A stretch of 64,000 bases of DNA from DATDIC01 sp963764525 (GTDB lineage Bacteria > Pseudomonadota > Alphaproteobacteria > Acetobacterales > Acetobacteraceae), in NCBI GenBank assembly GCA_963764525.1, contig CAVXTC010000021.1, forward strand, positions 124,001 to 188,000. The letters are read 5' to 3'. The notes below the pieces were generated by a model, which worked only from the letters and a program-made list of their open reading frames with translations, did no database searches and was not told where the DNA came from. The translations under genes and the position numbers were made by a program. This document shows, in pieces, positions 1-7,871 of this stretch. Within the stretch, counting starts at the first letter, position 1. Every line of letters begins with the position of its first letter.

Positions 1-620
1 GAGCGTAAAGGCGCGGCGACGATATCCGGCCAGTGGCGCGGATCGCCTGATGGAAAGGCCAGCCGGATCCGCACCAGTGCCGGCAGGTTGGCGTCGTGCC
101 AGGCCGAGATCCAGCGCCCCCCGGCTGGTCCCGGCTGCCAGTACGCGAACTCGAGCCGATCGACGCCGCCCAGCAACTCCTCCTGGCGCGGCGACGGCGG
201 CGGGCCGACCCGCTTCGCGTGCAGATGCGGAGTCCAGCGCAGCAGCAGCCGGTGCCGATTATCCAGCAGCAGCAACATGTCGGCGGTCTCGCCGTCGCTG
301 CCGGCAATCGGCATGACCGACGTGAACGCGAAACGCCCGCTGGCGCCGCTCACCAATGGCGCGTCGGTCCGTGTGCCCGGATTCATCTGCTCCATCAGCC
401 GTCTCAGCGTGCGGTCCACCGCTTCCAGATCGCCGCGACGCGTCATGAAACGGGTTTGCGTGTTCCAGGCGGTCAGGCCGAACTGTACCCCCTGCGACAG
501 GCCCGCCAGCAGAAAGCCGAGTACCACCAGCGCGACGAGAATCTCCAGCAGAGTGAACCCGGCGCCCCCGGTGTCAGCTCGCGCCGCGGCGGGCGTGATC
601 CCGGCGCCGGGCGGGATCAT
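1..620 (-). CDS. gspJ: Type II secretion pseudopilin GspJ (3' end off window)
   Basis: Minor pseudopilin of the type II secretion system, expected at the tip of the periplasmic pseudopilus. The frame opens at ATG 620 and runs off the left edge without a stop, giving at least 206 residues. A prepilin leader ends in Gly21, followed by FTLLEI with Glu at mature position 5 and a hydrophobic helix (residues 26-42), the class III signal cut and methylated by the prepilin peptidase. The start overlaps the stop of gspI (ATGA, 617-620), so the two are translationally coupled. GspJ rather than GspK or GspH is inferred from its place after gspI and its length (about 200 residues is usual). Confidence 0.8.
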   Translation of the reverse strand, partial: MIPPGAGITPAAARADTGGAGFTLLEILVALVVLGFLLAGLSQGVQFGLTAWNTQTRFMTRRGDLEAVDRTLRRLMEQMNPGTRTDAPLVSGASGRFAFTSVMPIAGSDGETADMLLLLDNRHRLLLRWTPHLHAKRVGPPPSPRQEELLGGVDRLEFAYWQPGPAGGRWISAWHDANLPALVRIRLAFPSGDPRHWPDIVAAPLR

Positions 621-1144
621 GGACGCGACGCCAATTTGGCGAGCCGACTGGTGACAAGGCGGACCTGGCGGGGTTTCCCGTCTTCCTGCCATGCGATGGC
701 AACCGTCACCGTGTACAGTCCGGCGCGCGGGCCCTGGTCCACCAAGGCCACGCCTCCGACGGCGGCGATCGGTGCCTGACCGACCAGAGCGACATCGATC
801 CGCCAGTGATAACCGCCACCGTCATCACCTTGCTGCTCATTGACCGGCAACACACCGCCAGGCGCGACCGCGGCGAGATGGGATTGGGCGCGTGAAACCG
901 CTTCTTCGTACCGGCCGGCGACCCGCACCGCGCGCAACTCGCCCCCTGTCATCCGGAAAAGTTCCATGAGAGCGAGCGCAGCGATTACAAAAGCGACGAT
1001 TACCTCAAGAAGTGTGAAGCCGCGCACCTGGCGGGGGATGGGTGCAGTTCGGCGATACCTCGCAGTCTCCCGGGACGGGCCGACAGGCGGTCTCCTGTAC
1101 ACGGCAATGAAGCCACCGCCCTCCAATCCGCCCGGCGATATCAT
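617..1144 (-). CDS. gspI: Type II secretion pseudopilin GspI
   Basis: Minor pseudopilin. The processing site RG/FTLLEV is followed by a hydrophobic helix (VIAFVIAALALMELF region), with the conserved Glu at mature position 5. I chose ATG 1144 because it overlaps the stop of the upstream glycosyltransferase gene as ATGA (1141-1144). That gives 175 residues and an unusually long leader of 42 residues. GTG 1102 or GTG 1027 would give shorter leaders; the last gives a 136-residue protein close to the usual GspI length, so the true start is open. The 3' end overlaps gspJ (ATGA). Confidence 0.8.
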   Translation of the reverse strand: MISPGGLEGGGFIAVYRRPPVGPSRETARYRRTAPIPRQVRGFTLLEVIVAFVIAALALMELFRMTGGELRAVRVAGRYEEAVSRAQSHLAAVAPGGVLPVNEQQGDDGGGYHWRIDVALVGQAPIAAVGGVALVDQGPRAGLYTVTVAIAWQEDGKPRQVRLVTSRLAKLASRP

Positions 1145-2724
1145 TTCGCCGCAACGGACAGCGTGCCGGGCATGTCGATATTGCCAGGAACACCGGCGGT
1201 TCGTAGCGCATCCAGCACGGCCGAAGCTGACCGGGCCCAAGGCACCGGCTCAAACTCCTGCACGATTTTCGCTCGCCACCGGCCGATCTCTTCCGGTTTT
1301 TCGAGTATGTCGCGGATCATCTCGTACGCCTGATTCCCGTTTTCCGGGTCGAAATAGCGTGCGAGGTTCCCACCGGCTTCCGGCAGCGAGGTGGCGTTCG
1401 ACGCGAAGCATGGGCGCCCGAAAGCAAGGCTCTCGCTGACCGGCAAACCCCATCCTTCGTAGAAGGATGGAAACACGGTGAACAGGCAGCCGGCATAGAG
1501 ACGTTTTAATTCCGCATCAGTTGGGTTCTCGATTACCACGATCTTGCCATCAAGGAATGCCGCATTGTGCAACTGCTGAATCAGGTCGGCGATCAGCCAG
1601 CCGATCCGGCCGGCCAGTACCAGCGTCGGGACGAGATGATGAGGCAGCGTCCCCAGCAACCGGCGCCACAAGCGGAACAGCAGAACGTGGTTCTTGCGCG
1701 CCTCGATGGTGGAAACGACGAGCGCGTAGCTGCCTGCCGGCGGCAACGGGCGCCCCAGTTCGGGCCGGCCGAGTTCGTTGGGCAGTGGCGCGGGCGACGG
1801 CATGTCGCTTTCGGGCAGGGCGGCGGCGCCGTGGAACCCCGTCCCGATCGGGATCGGTCGCGGCACGATGCCGTTCTCGACCGCCAATTCGGACAGGTAG
1901 GCAGCAACATCGATCGCGCTGGCACGCGAAATCGTGAGGATCACGTCGGCGAGAGGCAGGACGGAATTTGTCCAATGGGTGAAGATCCGGATCAGGCCCT
2001 GATCGCACCATTCGGGCCGGCGTATAGGGATCAGATCATAAACCAGAACCGCGAAGCGGAGGCCCTTCTCACATTTCGCCTTGGTGACCAGCCTGGCGTA
2101 GTTCGGGTGAAACCAGGGTGAACCCAGCACCAGTAGCATATCGCCGGGCGTTGTCAGGGTATCGAACGGGTCCACCAGAGGATTTGCGTCATTGACCGCC
2201 ATCGCTTCCGTGGCAAACTCGGCCGTTGCAACTGCGGGCAAACTTTGGCGTCTCACAAGCTGCCGTGGGACCGCATGTCGCCGGGCCAACGGATGGATCA
2301 TGGCTCCGAGAGCCACCCGGAGGAAAGCGGCCAAAAAGCCGAGCGCAGCACGCTGATGCCCAAATGCCTGGATCAGCGGGTGGCGGGCGCTTGCGGGAAG
2401 TCGATAAACGGCGGTGCGCAGAAATTCGCGCAAGTGTACCCTGGCCCCGGACGCGACGGCCGCGGACGGGGTGGCCTGTACCGCGGCGGCCGGCTCGATT
2501 ACCGAGTTGGTCAGATCATCGAACAGCCGCTCGACCGCCTGCCACGGCGTGACGTAGAAGGATTGCCGACTGCTGTCGTGCCGCACAAAGTGAACCGTCG
2601 CGTCGGTCGCGTTGACTGCTTGCAGCGCGCGGCTGAGCTCGAATTCGAGGCGCTGGATTCCACTTGGTCGCTGGTTACGCAGCGCGTATTCGAACAGGTC
2701 CTCGACATCGACCCAGATCCTCAT
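1141..2724 (-). CDS. Glycosyltransferase family 4-like protein
   Basis: A 527-residue GT-B glycosyltransferase, probably using a nucleotide-sugar donor. The C-terminal half carries the family hallmarks: VVSTIEARKNH, where the donor-side Rossmann domain begins, and the E-x7-E element EGWGLPVSE at residues 423-431, followed by FGRPCFAS and LPEAGG. The N-terminal 250 residues are poorly conserved, as is usual for acceptor domains. It is the first gene of an overlapping minus-strand series with gspI and gspJ and starts 90 bases from divergent gspL. Its acceptor is unknown. Polysaccharide synthesis or modification of a secreted or pilin-like protein are both possible. No membrane segment is obvious, so it should be cytoplasmic. 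Confidence 0.85.
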   Translation of the reverse strand: MRIWVDVEDLFEYALRNQRPSGIQRLEFELSRALQAVNATDATVHFVRHDSSRQSFYVTPWQAVERLFDDLTNSVIEPAAAVQATPSAAVASGARVHLREFLRTAVYRLPASARHPLIQAFGHQRAALGFLAAFLRVALGAMIHPLARRHAVPRQLVRRQSLPAVATAEFATEAMAVNDANPLVDPFDTLTTPGDMLLVLGSPWFHPNYARLVTKAKCEKGLRFAVLVYDLIPIRRPEWCDQGLIRIFTHWTNSVLPLADVILTISRASAIDVAAYLSELAVENGIVPRPIPIGTGFHGAAALPESDMPSPAPLPNELGRPELGRPLPPAGSYALVVSTIEARKNHVLLFRLWRRLLGTLPHHLVPTLVLAGRIGWLIADLIQQLHNAAFLDGKIVVIENPTDAELKRLYAGCLFTVFPSFYEGWGLPVSESLAFGRPCFASNATSLPEAGGNLARYFDPENGNQAYEMIRDILEKPEEIGRWRAKIVQEFEPVPWARSASAVLDALRTAGVPGNIDMPGTLSVAAK

Positions 2725-2813
2725 AGGCGGGACGCGCCCCGTTCTGTTCGCGCCGCTTTACCCTCCCGCTCCGGTACTCTCAAGAGCGAGGCCGAAGCGA
2801 ACAGCGGCGGCGC

Positions 2814-3866
2814 ATGATGCTGGGCACGCTGTCGCGCTGGTGGGCGAAGCAGATGCTTGATCTGGCGCCCGAGCGGTTGCGCCACAACCATCTCGGCCCG
2901 GCCACCGCGCTTGTGCTGGCGGTTGAACAGCGGGCGGAAAGTACCGCCACCGAGGTGGTCGCGCGGCAACGTCGCGCCCGGCGTGAGACCGAAATCGCCC
3001 GTTTTGTGGTGTCCGGGTCGGTGATCGAGACGGTCGCGCAACTGCTGGAACGACGCCGGCGCGACATGCCGCTGGTTTTCCAAGTGCCGCGGGGCTGGCT
3101 GCTGGAACGCGAGGTGATGCTGCCGCTGGCAGCGGAAGAGCAACTCGCCCGAGTCCTTCAGTATGAGATGGACCGTCTCACGCCGTTCAAGGCCGACGAC
3201 GTCTATTGGGGTTTCGAGGTGACCACCCGCGACCGTGACCTTGGCTCCCTCCGCCTGCGGCTCTCGCTTGTTCCCCGCGCCGGTCTTGCGGTTCTGATGG
3301 CAGCGGTGCAAGCGGCCGGTGCCGCTCCGGCGCTGCTCGAGGTCGCGTTGAATGACGGCCGCGTGCGGCGGCTCCGGATGCAGCAAACCGACACGCGCCG
3401 CGCCCAAGCGCGACGCCGTGCCTTCGTGCTGGTCGTCTGGGCATGCGCCGGGCTTGCCGTCGCCGCCGTGGTGCAGCCTTTTGTGCTCCAGTCGATTGCG
3501 CGCGCCCGCATCGAACGGCAGATCGCGGGGTTGCAGCCTGGCCTGACCCGTGTCGATGCGCTGCGCCGGCGCATCGCCGCGACCGCCGCCGGCGCCGGCG
3601 CGTTTGCGGCCGAGCAAGGCCGCGTCGGCGACGCGTTGCAGATGCTCGCCGCCGTCACTGGGATCCTTCCGGACGACACGTACCTGACGCGCTTCGAACT
3701 GCGCGACCGCACCCTGACGCTGGAGGGGAATTCAGCGGCCGCGGCGAAGCTGATCGGCGCGCTGTCGGCCGACCCTCTGATCCGCGATGCCGGCTTCGCC
3801 GCCCCGGTGACGCGCAGCGAAACCGGTGCCGACGTTTTCACCATCCGTGCCACGCTCGCCCCATGA
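2814..3866 (+). CDS. gspL: GspL/PilN-type secretion assembly protein
   Basis: A 350-residue bitopic protein resembling GspL of type II secretion (PilN domain in the C-terminal half). The N-terminal cytoplasmic part holds the actin-fold remnant, including the stretch around RVLQYEMDRLTPF that is typical of GspL/PilM-N proteins. One membrane segment lies near residues 203-226, followed by a coiled stretch and a periplasmic ferredoxin-like domain. GspL links the GspE ATPase to the inner-membrane platform. ATG 2814 is followed directly by another ATG at 2817; either may start. The stop (3864-3866) overlaps a possible ATG at 3863, where gspM would be expected. Confidence 0.75.
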   Translation: MMLGTLSRWWAKQMLDLAPERLRHNHLGPATALVLAVEQRAESTATEVVARQRRARRETEIARFVVSGSVIETVAQLLERRRRDMPLVFQVPRGWLLEREVMLPLAAEEQLARVLQYEMDRLTPFKADDVYWGFEVTTRDRDLGSLRLRLSLVPRAGLAVLMAAVQAAGAAPALLEVALNDGRVRRLRMQQTDTRRAQARRRAFVLVVWACAGLAVAAVVQPFVLQSIARARIERQIAGLQPGLTRVDALRRRIAATAAGAGAFAAEQGRVGDALQMLAAVTGILPDDTYLTRFELRDRTLTLEGNSAAAAKLIGALSADPLIRDAGFAAPVTRSETGADVFTIRATLAP

Positions 3867-4103
3867 CGGCTTGTCGGCAGAACCGTCGCGCCGAGAATTT
3901 GGCGATGGAAGTCCCGACCTGTAAGAAGGCCAAGGGGCCCGGCGTGGTTAGAAGGACCGGAAGGGAAGTTTCCCGTGGTCCGCTCGGACGGCCTCGCCGG
4001 GCCGGGGACGTGGGCGACGAGTTTGCCGGAAGTTCCGGTTTCGTGCCCGCATGGTGTAGATATGCCGACGCCGACAAGACCCGTCCACTGAGGGTGACAA
4101 CGA
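3863..4103 (+). other. Possible gspM stump and gap before gmd
   Basis: An ATG at 3863 overlaps the gspL stop as ATGA, the layout expected for gspM. Its first 14 residues (MTACRQNRRAENLA) resemble a GspM N-terminus, but no membrane helix or GspM body follows and the frame then runs into gmd out of phase. It reads as an operon cut just after the start of gspM. The rest of the gap holds an interrupted inverted repeat around 3955-3983 without a T-run. A GAGGG sequence at 4091-4095 can serve as ribosome binding site for gmd. Confidence 0.35.
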
Positions 4104-5087
4104 ATGCCAACGGCCTTGATCACCGGGATTACCGGCCAGGACGGAGCTTACCTTGCGCAACTGCTCCTGGTGAAGGGGTACCGCGTCGTCGGACTGCTGC
4201 GCCGTTCGGCGTCCGCCGATGTGGTCGGCGAGAGACTGCGCTGGCTGGATATCCTCGACGAGGTCGAATTGGTGGACGGCAATCTGACCGACCTTTCCAG
4301 CCTGATCCGTATCGTGCAAGCTTATCGCCCCGACGAAGTATATAATCTGGCAGCGCAGAGCTTCGTCGCCACGTCCTGGCAGCAGCCGTTGCTGACAGGA
4401 TTGGTGACCGGTCTGGGAGCGGTCAACCTGCTCGAGACAGTTCGCATCCTTGGATCCGACGCACGGTTCTATCAGGCATCTTCTTCGGAGATGTTCGGCA
4501 ACACTGGCGCAACGACTCAGTCGGAGCGGACGCCGTTCTATCCGCGAAGCCCGTACGCAGCCGCGAAACTCTACGCACATTGGATGACCGTCAATTACCG
4601 CGAGAGCTTCGGGATGCACGCCACTTCGGGAATCCTCTTCAACCACGAGAGCCCGCTGCGCGGCATCGAATTCGTCACCCGAAAAGTCACCGACGGTGTG
4701 GCGAGGATCAAGCTGGGACTGGCGACGCGACTCGCGTTGGGGAATTTGGAGGCCAAGCGCGACTGGGGACATGCGCGCGACTATGTGCGCGCCATGTGGC
4801 TGATGCTGCAACAAGAGCAGCCGGACGATTATGTGGTGGCCACCGGCCGCAACGCGACGGTGCGTGATCTGTGTCGGATCGCCTTCGAGCATGCTGGTCT
4901 CGACTACGAAAAACACGTGGTGGTTGAGCCGACGCTGTTACGCCCGGCAGAGGTCGATGTGCTGCTCGGGAGTGCCGGGAAGGCACGCGAGACGCTCGGC
5001 TGGGCGCCGACCGTAAGTTTGGAGGAGATGATCGGCGAAATGGTGGAGGCCGACCTGGCTCGCCACCGCGCACGCATGAGGCCCTGA
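4104..5087 (+). CDS. gmd: GDP-mannose 4,6-dehydratase
   Basis: Converts GDP-D-mannose to GDP-4-keto-6-deoxy-D-mannose, the first step towards GDP-fucose, GDP-rhamnose or GDP-perosamine for surface polysaccharides. The 327-residue extended SDR has the NADP-binding TGITGQDG at residues 7-14, the catalytic SSE at 127-129 and Tyr151-x3-Lys155 (YAAAK). The family sequences ESPLRG and GNLEAKRDWGHARDYV follow. Length is normal. It is cytoplasmic. No later pathway gene lies beside it; the glycosyltransferase at 1.1-2.7 kb is the nearest candidate partner. Confidence 0.95.
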   Translation: MPTALITGITGQDGAYLAQLLLVKGYRVVGLLRRSASADVVGERLRWLDILDEVELVDGNLTDLSSLIRIVQAYRPDEVYNLAAQSFVATSWQQPLLTGLVTGLGAVNLLETVRILGSDARFYQASSSEMFGNTGATTQSERTPFYPRSPYAAAKLYAHWMTVNYRESFGMHATSGILFNHESPLRGIEFVTRKVTDGVARIKLGLATRLALGNLEAKRDWGHARDYVRAMWLMLQQEQPDDYVVATGRNATVRDLCRIAFEHAGLDYEKHVVVEPTLLRPAEVDVLLGSAGKARETLGWAPTVSLEEMIGEMVEADLARHRARMRP

Positions 5088-5568
5088 AGCCGTTGCAAGG
5101 AGCTACCGGCCGCGCGGTAATTTGTGGCGATGCCGCGAGATGAATGGCCTTGCCTTGCAGGTCAGGCAGGCGTCGCGGCGCACTCCGCCTCATGATGGGC
5201 TCGTCATCATCGTCGCGCAACTGCCTGACGACATTGACGGGCCGCGTGTGACTACTTGCTGCTGGACGGTGCCGTGACATGGAAGCTCGTGCATTGCCAA
5301 GCTGCGGCACGATCCCGCCGGCGGGTCGCCTGAAGGCGGACGCAAACTGCTCGACCAGCTGGAGTTGGAGTTCGAAGAACCGGCGGCCGGAGTCCACGAG
5401 GACACGTCCCGGCAGCCAAGGACGACGCGGTTGGCCAGCCAATCCATTGCAGGCCAGTTCGTGTGCCACTGCGCTGCCGCTAGACCGGCAGACGGTTAGC
5501 CGTTGCTGCCGCCTGAACATCACAACACTGCGCGAGCACTTGCCGATCGAAACGGTTCCTCATCTTTG
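5088..5568 (+). pseudogene. Degraded stretch with IS66-like transposase fragment
   Basis: No intact gene. In one frame (about 5290-5500) the translation CIAKLRHDPAGGSPE followed by KLLDQLELEFEE resembles the coiled N-terminal region of IS66-family TnpC (pattern IAxLRRxxFGxxSEKLxxQLEQLELxLEE). It begins after a stop and ends at TAG 5500-5502. I read it as a small decayed IS66 remnant, though the match is short. A TACCG/CGGTA inverted repeat at 5104-5119 follows gmd, without a T-run. Other open frames here look like chance. Confidence 0.35.
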
Positions 5569-5931
5569 ATGATCGAAGCCGGAGATACCGTGCCGAGCCA
5601 AATCTATAAGTTGTTCAGTCAGGCCATGGCGGGTCGGAAACAGGTCCTGTGTTTGTACGGCGGACACCTTCGCGAGCTTTGTCCGATTATTCTTGGCCAC
5701 TCCCACGGCCAGGAGAAGGCTCTGACCTATCAGTTCGGCGGGAAAAGCCAATCCGGCTTGACCCGAGGCGGTGAATGGCGATGCCTCTGGCTGAACAAGG
5801 TGAGCAATGTACAGTTCCGCGACGGTCCTTGGCATGCAGGCAATAATCACGCACAGCCACAGGGCTGTGTCGAACTAGTCGACCTTGATGTCAACCCATC
5901 GAGTCCTTACAATCCAACGCGGCGGCTCTGA
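5569..5931 (+). CDS. Conserved hypothetical protein (120 aa)
   Basis: A 120-residue protein starting at ATG 5569. An in-frame start at 5503 exists, but the 22 extra residues look unrelated. The body is compositionally protein-like, with Cys-rich KQVLCLYGGHLRELCP, GHSHGQEKALTYQFGG, GGEWRCLWL and the ending LVDLDVNPSSPYNP. I recall similar uncharacterised proteins in rhizobia and relatives but know no function. No signal peptide or membrane helix. It lies alone between an IS66-like remnant and a DUF72 gene in sequence less GC-rich than its surroundings, which suggests acquisition. Confidence 0.6.
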   Translation: MIEAGDTVPSQIYKLFSQAMAGRKQVLCLYGGHLRELCPIILGHSHGQEKALTYQFGGKSQSGLTRGGEWRCLWLNKVSNVQFRDGPWHAGNNHAQPQGCVELVDLDVNPSSPYNPTRRL

Positions 5932-6069
5932 TCCGTGGCGGTCCCCGGATGGATGCGGAAGATCGCCGACAATCATCGGATCTGAACAAGGCCGTCAGCT
6001 CGCCCCGCAGCAAGAAAATCTTTCTCGTCAAAATCTCCCCTAGGATGACACGTCGGAGACCGAAACCTC

Positions 6070-6864
6070 ATGATTTGTGTTGGAATCGGCGGCTGGACTT
6101 ACGAACCCTGGCGGGGAGTTTTTTATCCGCGCGGCTTGGCACACGTGAAGGAACTCGAGTACGCGAGCCGTCACCTGACGTCCATTGAGATCAACAGCAC
6201 CTACTACGGAACCCAGAAAGCTGAAATCTTTACCCGGTGGCGCGACGCAACGCCCGCTGGGTTTGTATTCTCTGTGAAAGGTTCGCGGTACATCACGAAT
6301 CGGCGTGTTCTCGCCGACGCGGGTCCGTCAATCACGCGCTTTTTTGCAAGCGGTTTGATGGCCCTTGGGGAGAAGCTTGGACCGATTAACTGGCAGTTCC
6401 TGCCGACAAAGAGCTATGAACACGATGACTTCGAGAATTTCCTGAAGCTCTTACCGCAAAAAGTGGACGGCCATCCCATTCGTCATGTTGTCGAGGTACG
6501 ACACGACAGCTTCCGGGTCGCGGAATTTGTGGCACTCCTGCGCGCCTACAACGTCGCCGCAGTTGTTGCCGATGGCGACGAGTTTCCGCGAATCCTCGAC
6601 GTTACAGCATCGTTTGTGTATGTGCGCCTGCAGCGTTGCTCGGAAGATGTGAAAACCGGATACACCGCCGAAGCACTCGAGACCTGGGCCGAACGAGCCC
6701 GCAAATGGTCGGAAGGCCGTTCGCCCGACGACCTCCCCAGAATTCACCATCCGGAACAGCGGCCGCCGAGTTCCAGAGACGTCTTTCTTTACATGATCAA
6801 CGGCTTCAAGCCCAGGGCCCCAATCGCCGCAATGGCCCTGATCGAACGCTTGCAGTCACTATAG
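6070..6864 (+). CDS. DUF72 domain protein (YecE-like)
   Basis: A 264-residue member of the DUF72/YecE family, TIM-barrel proteins of unresolved function. Seen directly: the N-terminal VGIGGWTYEPWRGVFYP motif, the following EINSTYYGTQ, FVFSVKGSRYIT, and the C-terminal VFLYMINGFKPRAP. Length is typical (240-300). A GGAGA sequence lies about ten bases before ATG 6070. It is cytoplasmic by lack of signals. Base composition is lower in GC than the flanking operons, and the gene stands between mobile-element remnants, so horizontal acquisition is likely. Confidence 0.85.
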   Translation: MICVGIGGWTYEPWRGVFYPRGLAHVKELEYASRHLTSIEINSTYYGTQKAEIFTRWRDATPAGFVFSVKGSRYITNRRVLADAGPSITRFFASGLMALGEKLGPINWQFLPTKSYEHDDFENFLKLLPQKVDGHPIRHVVEVRHDSFRVAEFVALLRAYNVAAVVADGDEFPRILDVTASFVYVRLQRCSEDVKTGYTAEALETWAERARKWSEGRSPDDLPRIHHPEQRPPSSRDVFLYMINGFKPRAPIAAMALIERLQSL

Positions 6865-7082
6865 TTCATTCGCATCGGGCTGGAACAATGCGGGCTGTGA
6901 TTACGTTCTTTGCTGTTCAGGCCCGAACTCGGCGGGCGGCGGCGACAGACAAGTCTGAGGCTCGCCATTCCAATGGCGAGCATAACCCAGGTAGGCGGGC
7001 TCCGGGACCGACGTTTTGGCAATCGTATTGCCGATGCCCGGGCTGAGCTCGATACTGAAGCCAGGGTTCTCCGCAAGGAACG

Positions 7083-7566
7083 ATGGAGCAATCGTACTCG
7101 AGGATCGGCGGCGAGCCTGGGGCCAGGCTTGACAAAGCCGGGGCGACCGTCGGAGGCACTACCATGCGAGACACCAACCTGCGCAACTGGCATTGGGCTT
7201 GGTACCGCCCTGGGCGGTGGTCCACAGCGAGTTCAACGATGCGGTCGATCGCGTGCGCCGGAGCGAACACCGGGTGCAGTCGCTGCTGAGCAGCACGCGC
7301 TATATCTGGCTGCGCAATCCGGCCAGCCTGTCCGAGCGGCAACGCCACACGCTGGACCACCTGTCGAGGCGGCGCGCACTGTCAAGCGCCACTGGGACGG
7401 GATACTGCGCTGGTTCGACAGCCAGATAGCCAACGGATTGATCGAGGGCATCAACAGCTTGGTGCAGGCTGCCGGGGCCAAAGCGCGAGGTTATCGTTCA
7501 ACCCGTAAGCTCAAGGCGAAGGTCGATCTGCTCGCCGGCAAACTCGACCTTAGGCTGCTGGCTTGA
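7083..7566 (+). pseudogene. ISL3-family transposase remnant
   Basis: Two fragments in different frames. About 7205-7370 reads VHSEFNDAVDRVRRSEHR and then STRYIWLRNPASLSERQ, the middle of an ISL3 transposase. From about 7370 another frame reads PVEAARTVKRHWDGILRWFD and IANGLIEGINSLVQAA, the conserved ISL3 C-terminus, to TGA 7564-7566. The sequence between these blocks in complete ISL3 transposases is missing, so this is an internal deletion rather than one sequencing error. No N-terminal zinc-finger part is visible and no terminal repeats were found. Confidence 0.8.
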
Positions 7567-7604
7567 GCACTTTGCTACCTACGAAAAGCAGCGAGAAACC
7601 GGTT

Positions 7605-7802
7605 CGGCCGTTCGCCGATTGGAGTGGTACGGTGAACTTGGTTTAGAACGTCGTCATCCAGTTCGGTCCCTATCTGCCGTGGGTGAAGGAGACTTGCGAG
7701 GCGCTGTCCCCAGTACGAGAGGACCGGGATGGACGCACCTCTGGTGCACCGGTTGTCGTGCTAGCGGCACCGCCGGGTAACTATTTGCGGACGGTATAAC
7801 CA
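7605..7802 (+). pseudogene. 23S rRNA 3'-region fragment (domain VI remnant)
   Basis: This non-coding stretch matches the last part of bacterial 23S rRNA. Anchors seen are GGTTTAGAACGTCGT (7650-7664), CAGTTCGGTCCCTATCTGCC (from about 7669), the sarcin-ricin loop AGTACGAGAGGACCGG (7712-7727), GGATGGACGCACCTCTGGTG and GCCGGGTAACTATTTGCGGA. Compared from memory with typical 23S, most positions agree, with scattered substitutions (for example CATCC for GAGAC after GTCGT). The match fades near 7802, before the true 3' end, and no 5S gene or tRNA follows. It is a truncated copy, not a functional rRNA. Confidence 0.85.
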
Positions 7803-7871
7803 CTCCGGAACAGGCCATCGACGCTACCGACGCGCATCAGAATCCAAATTTGCCGAGAAGTCGGAACCTCA

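Noticed and set aside
2721..3617. 298-codon minus-strand ORF
   Set aside because: Lies opposite gspL, has low-complexity composition and no motif.
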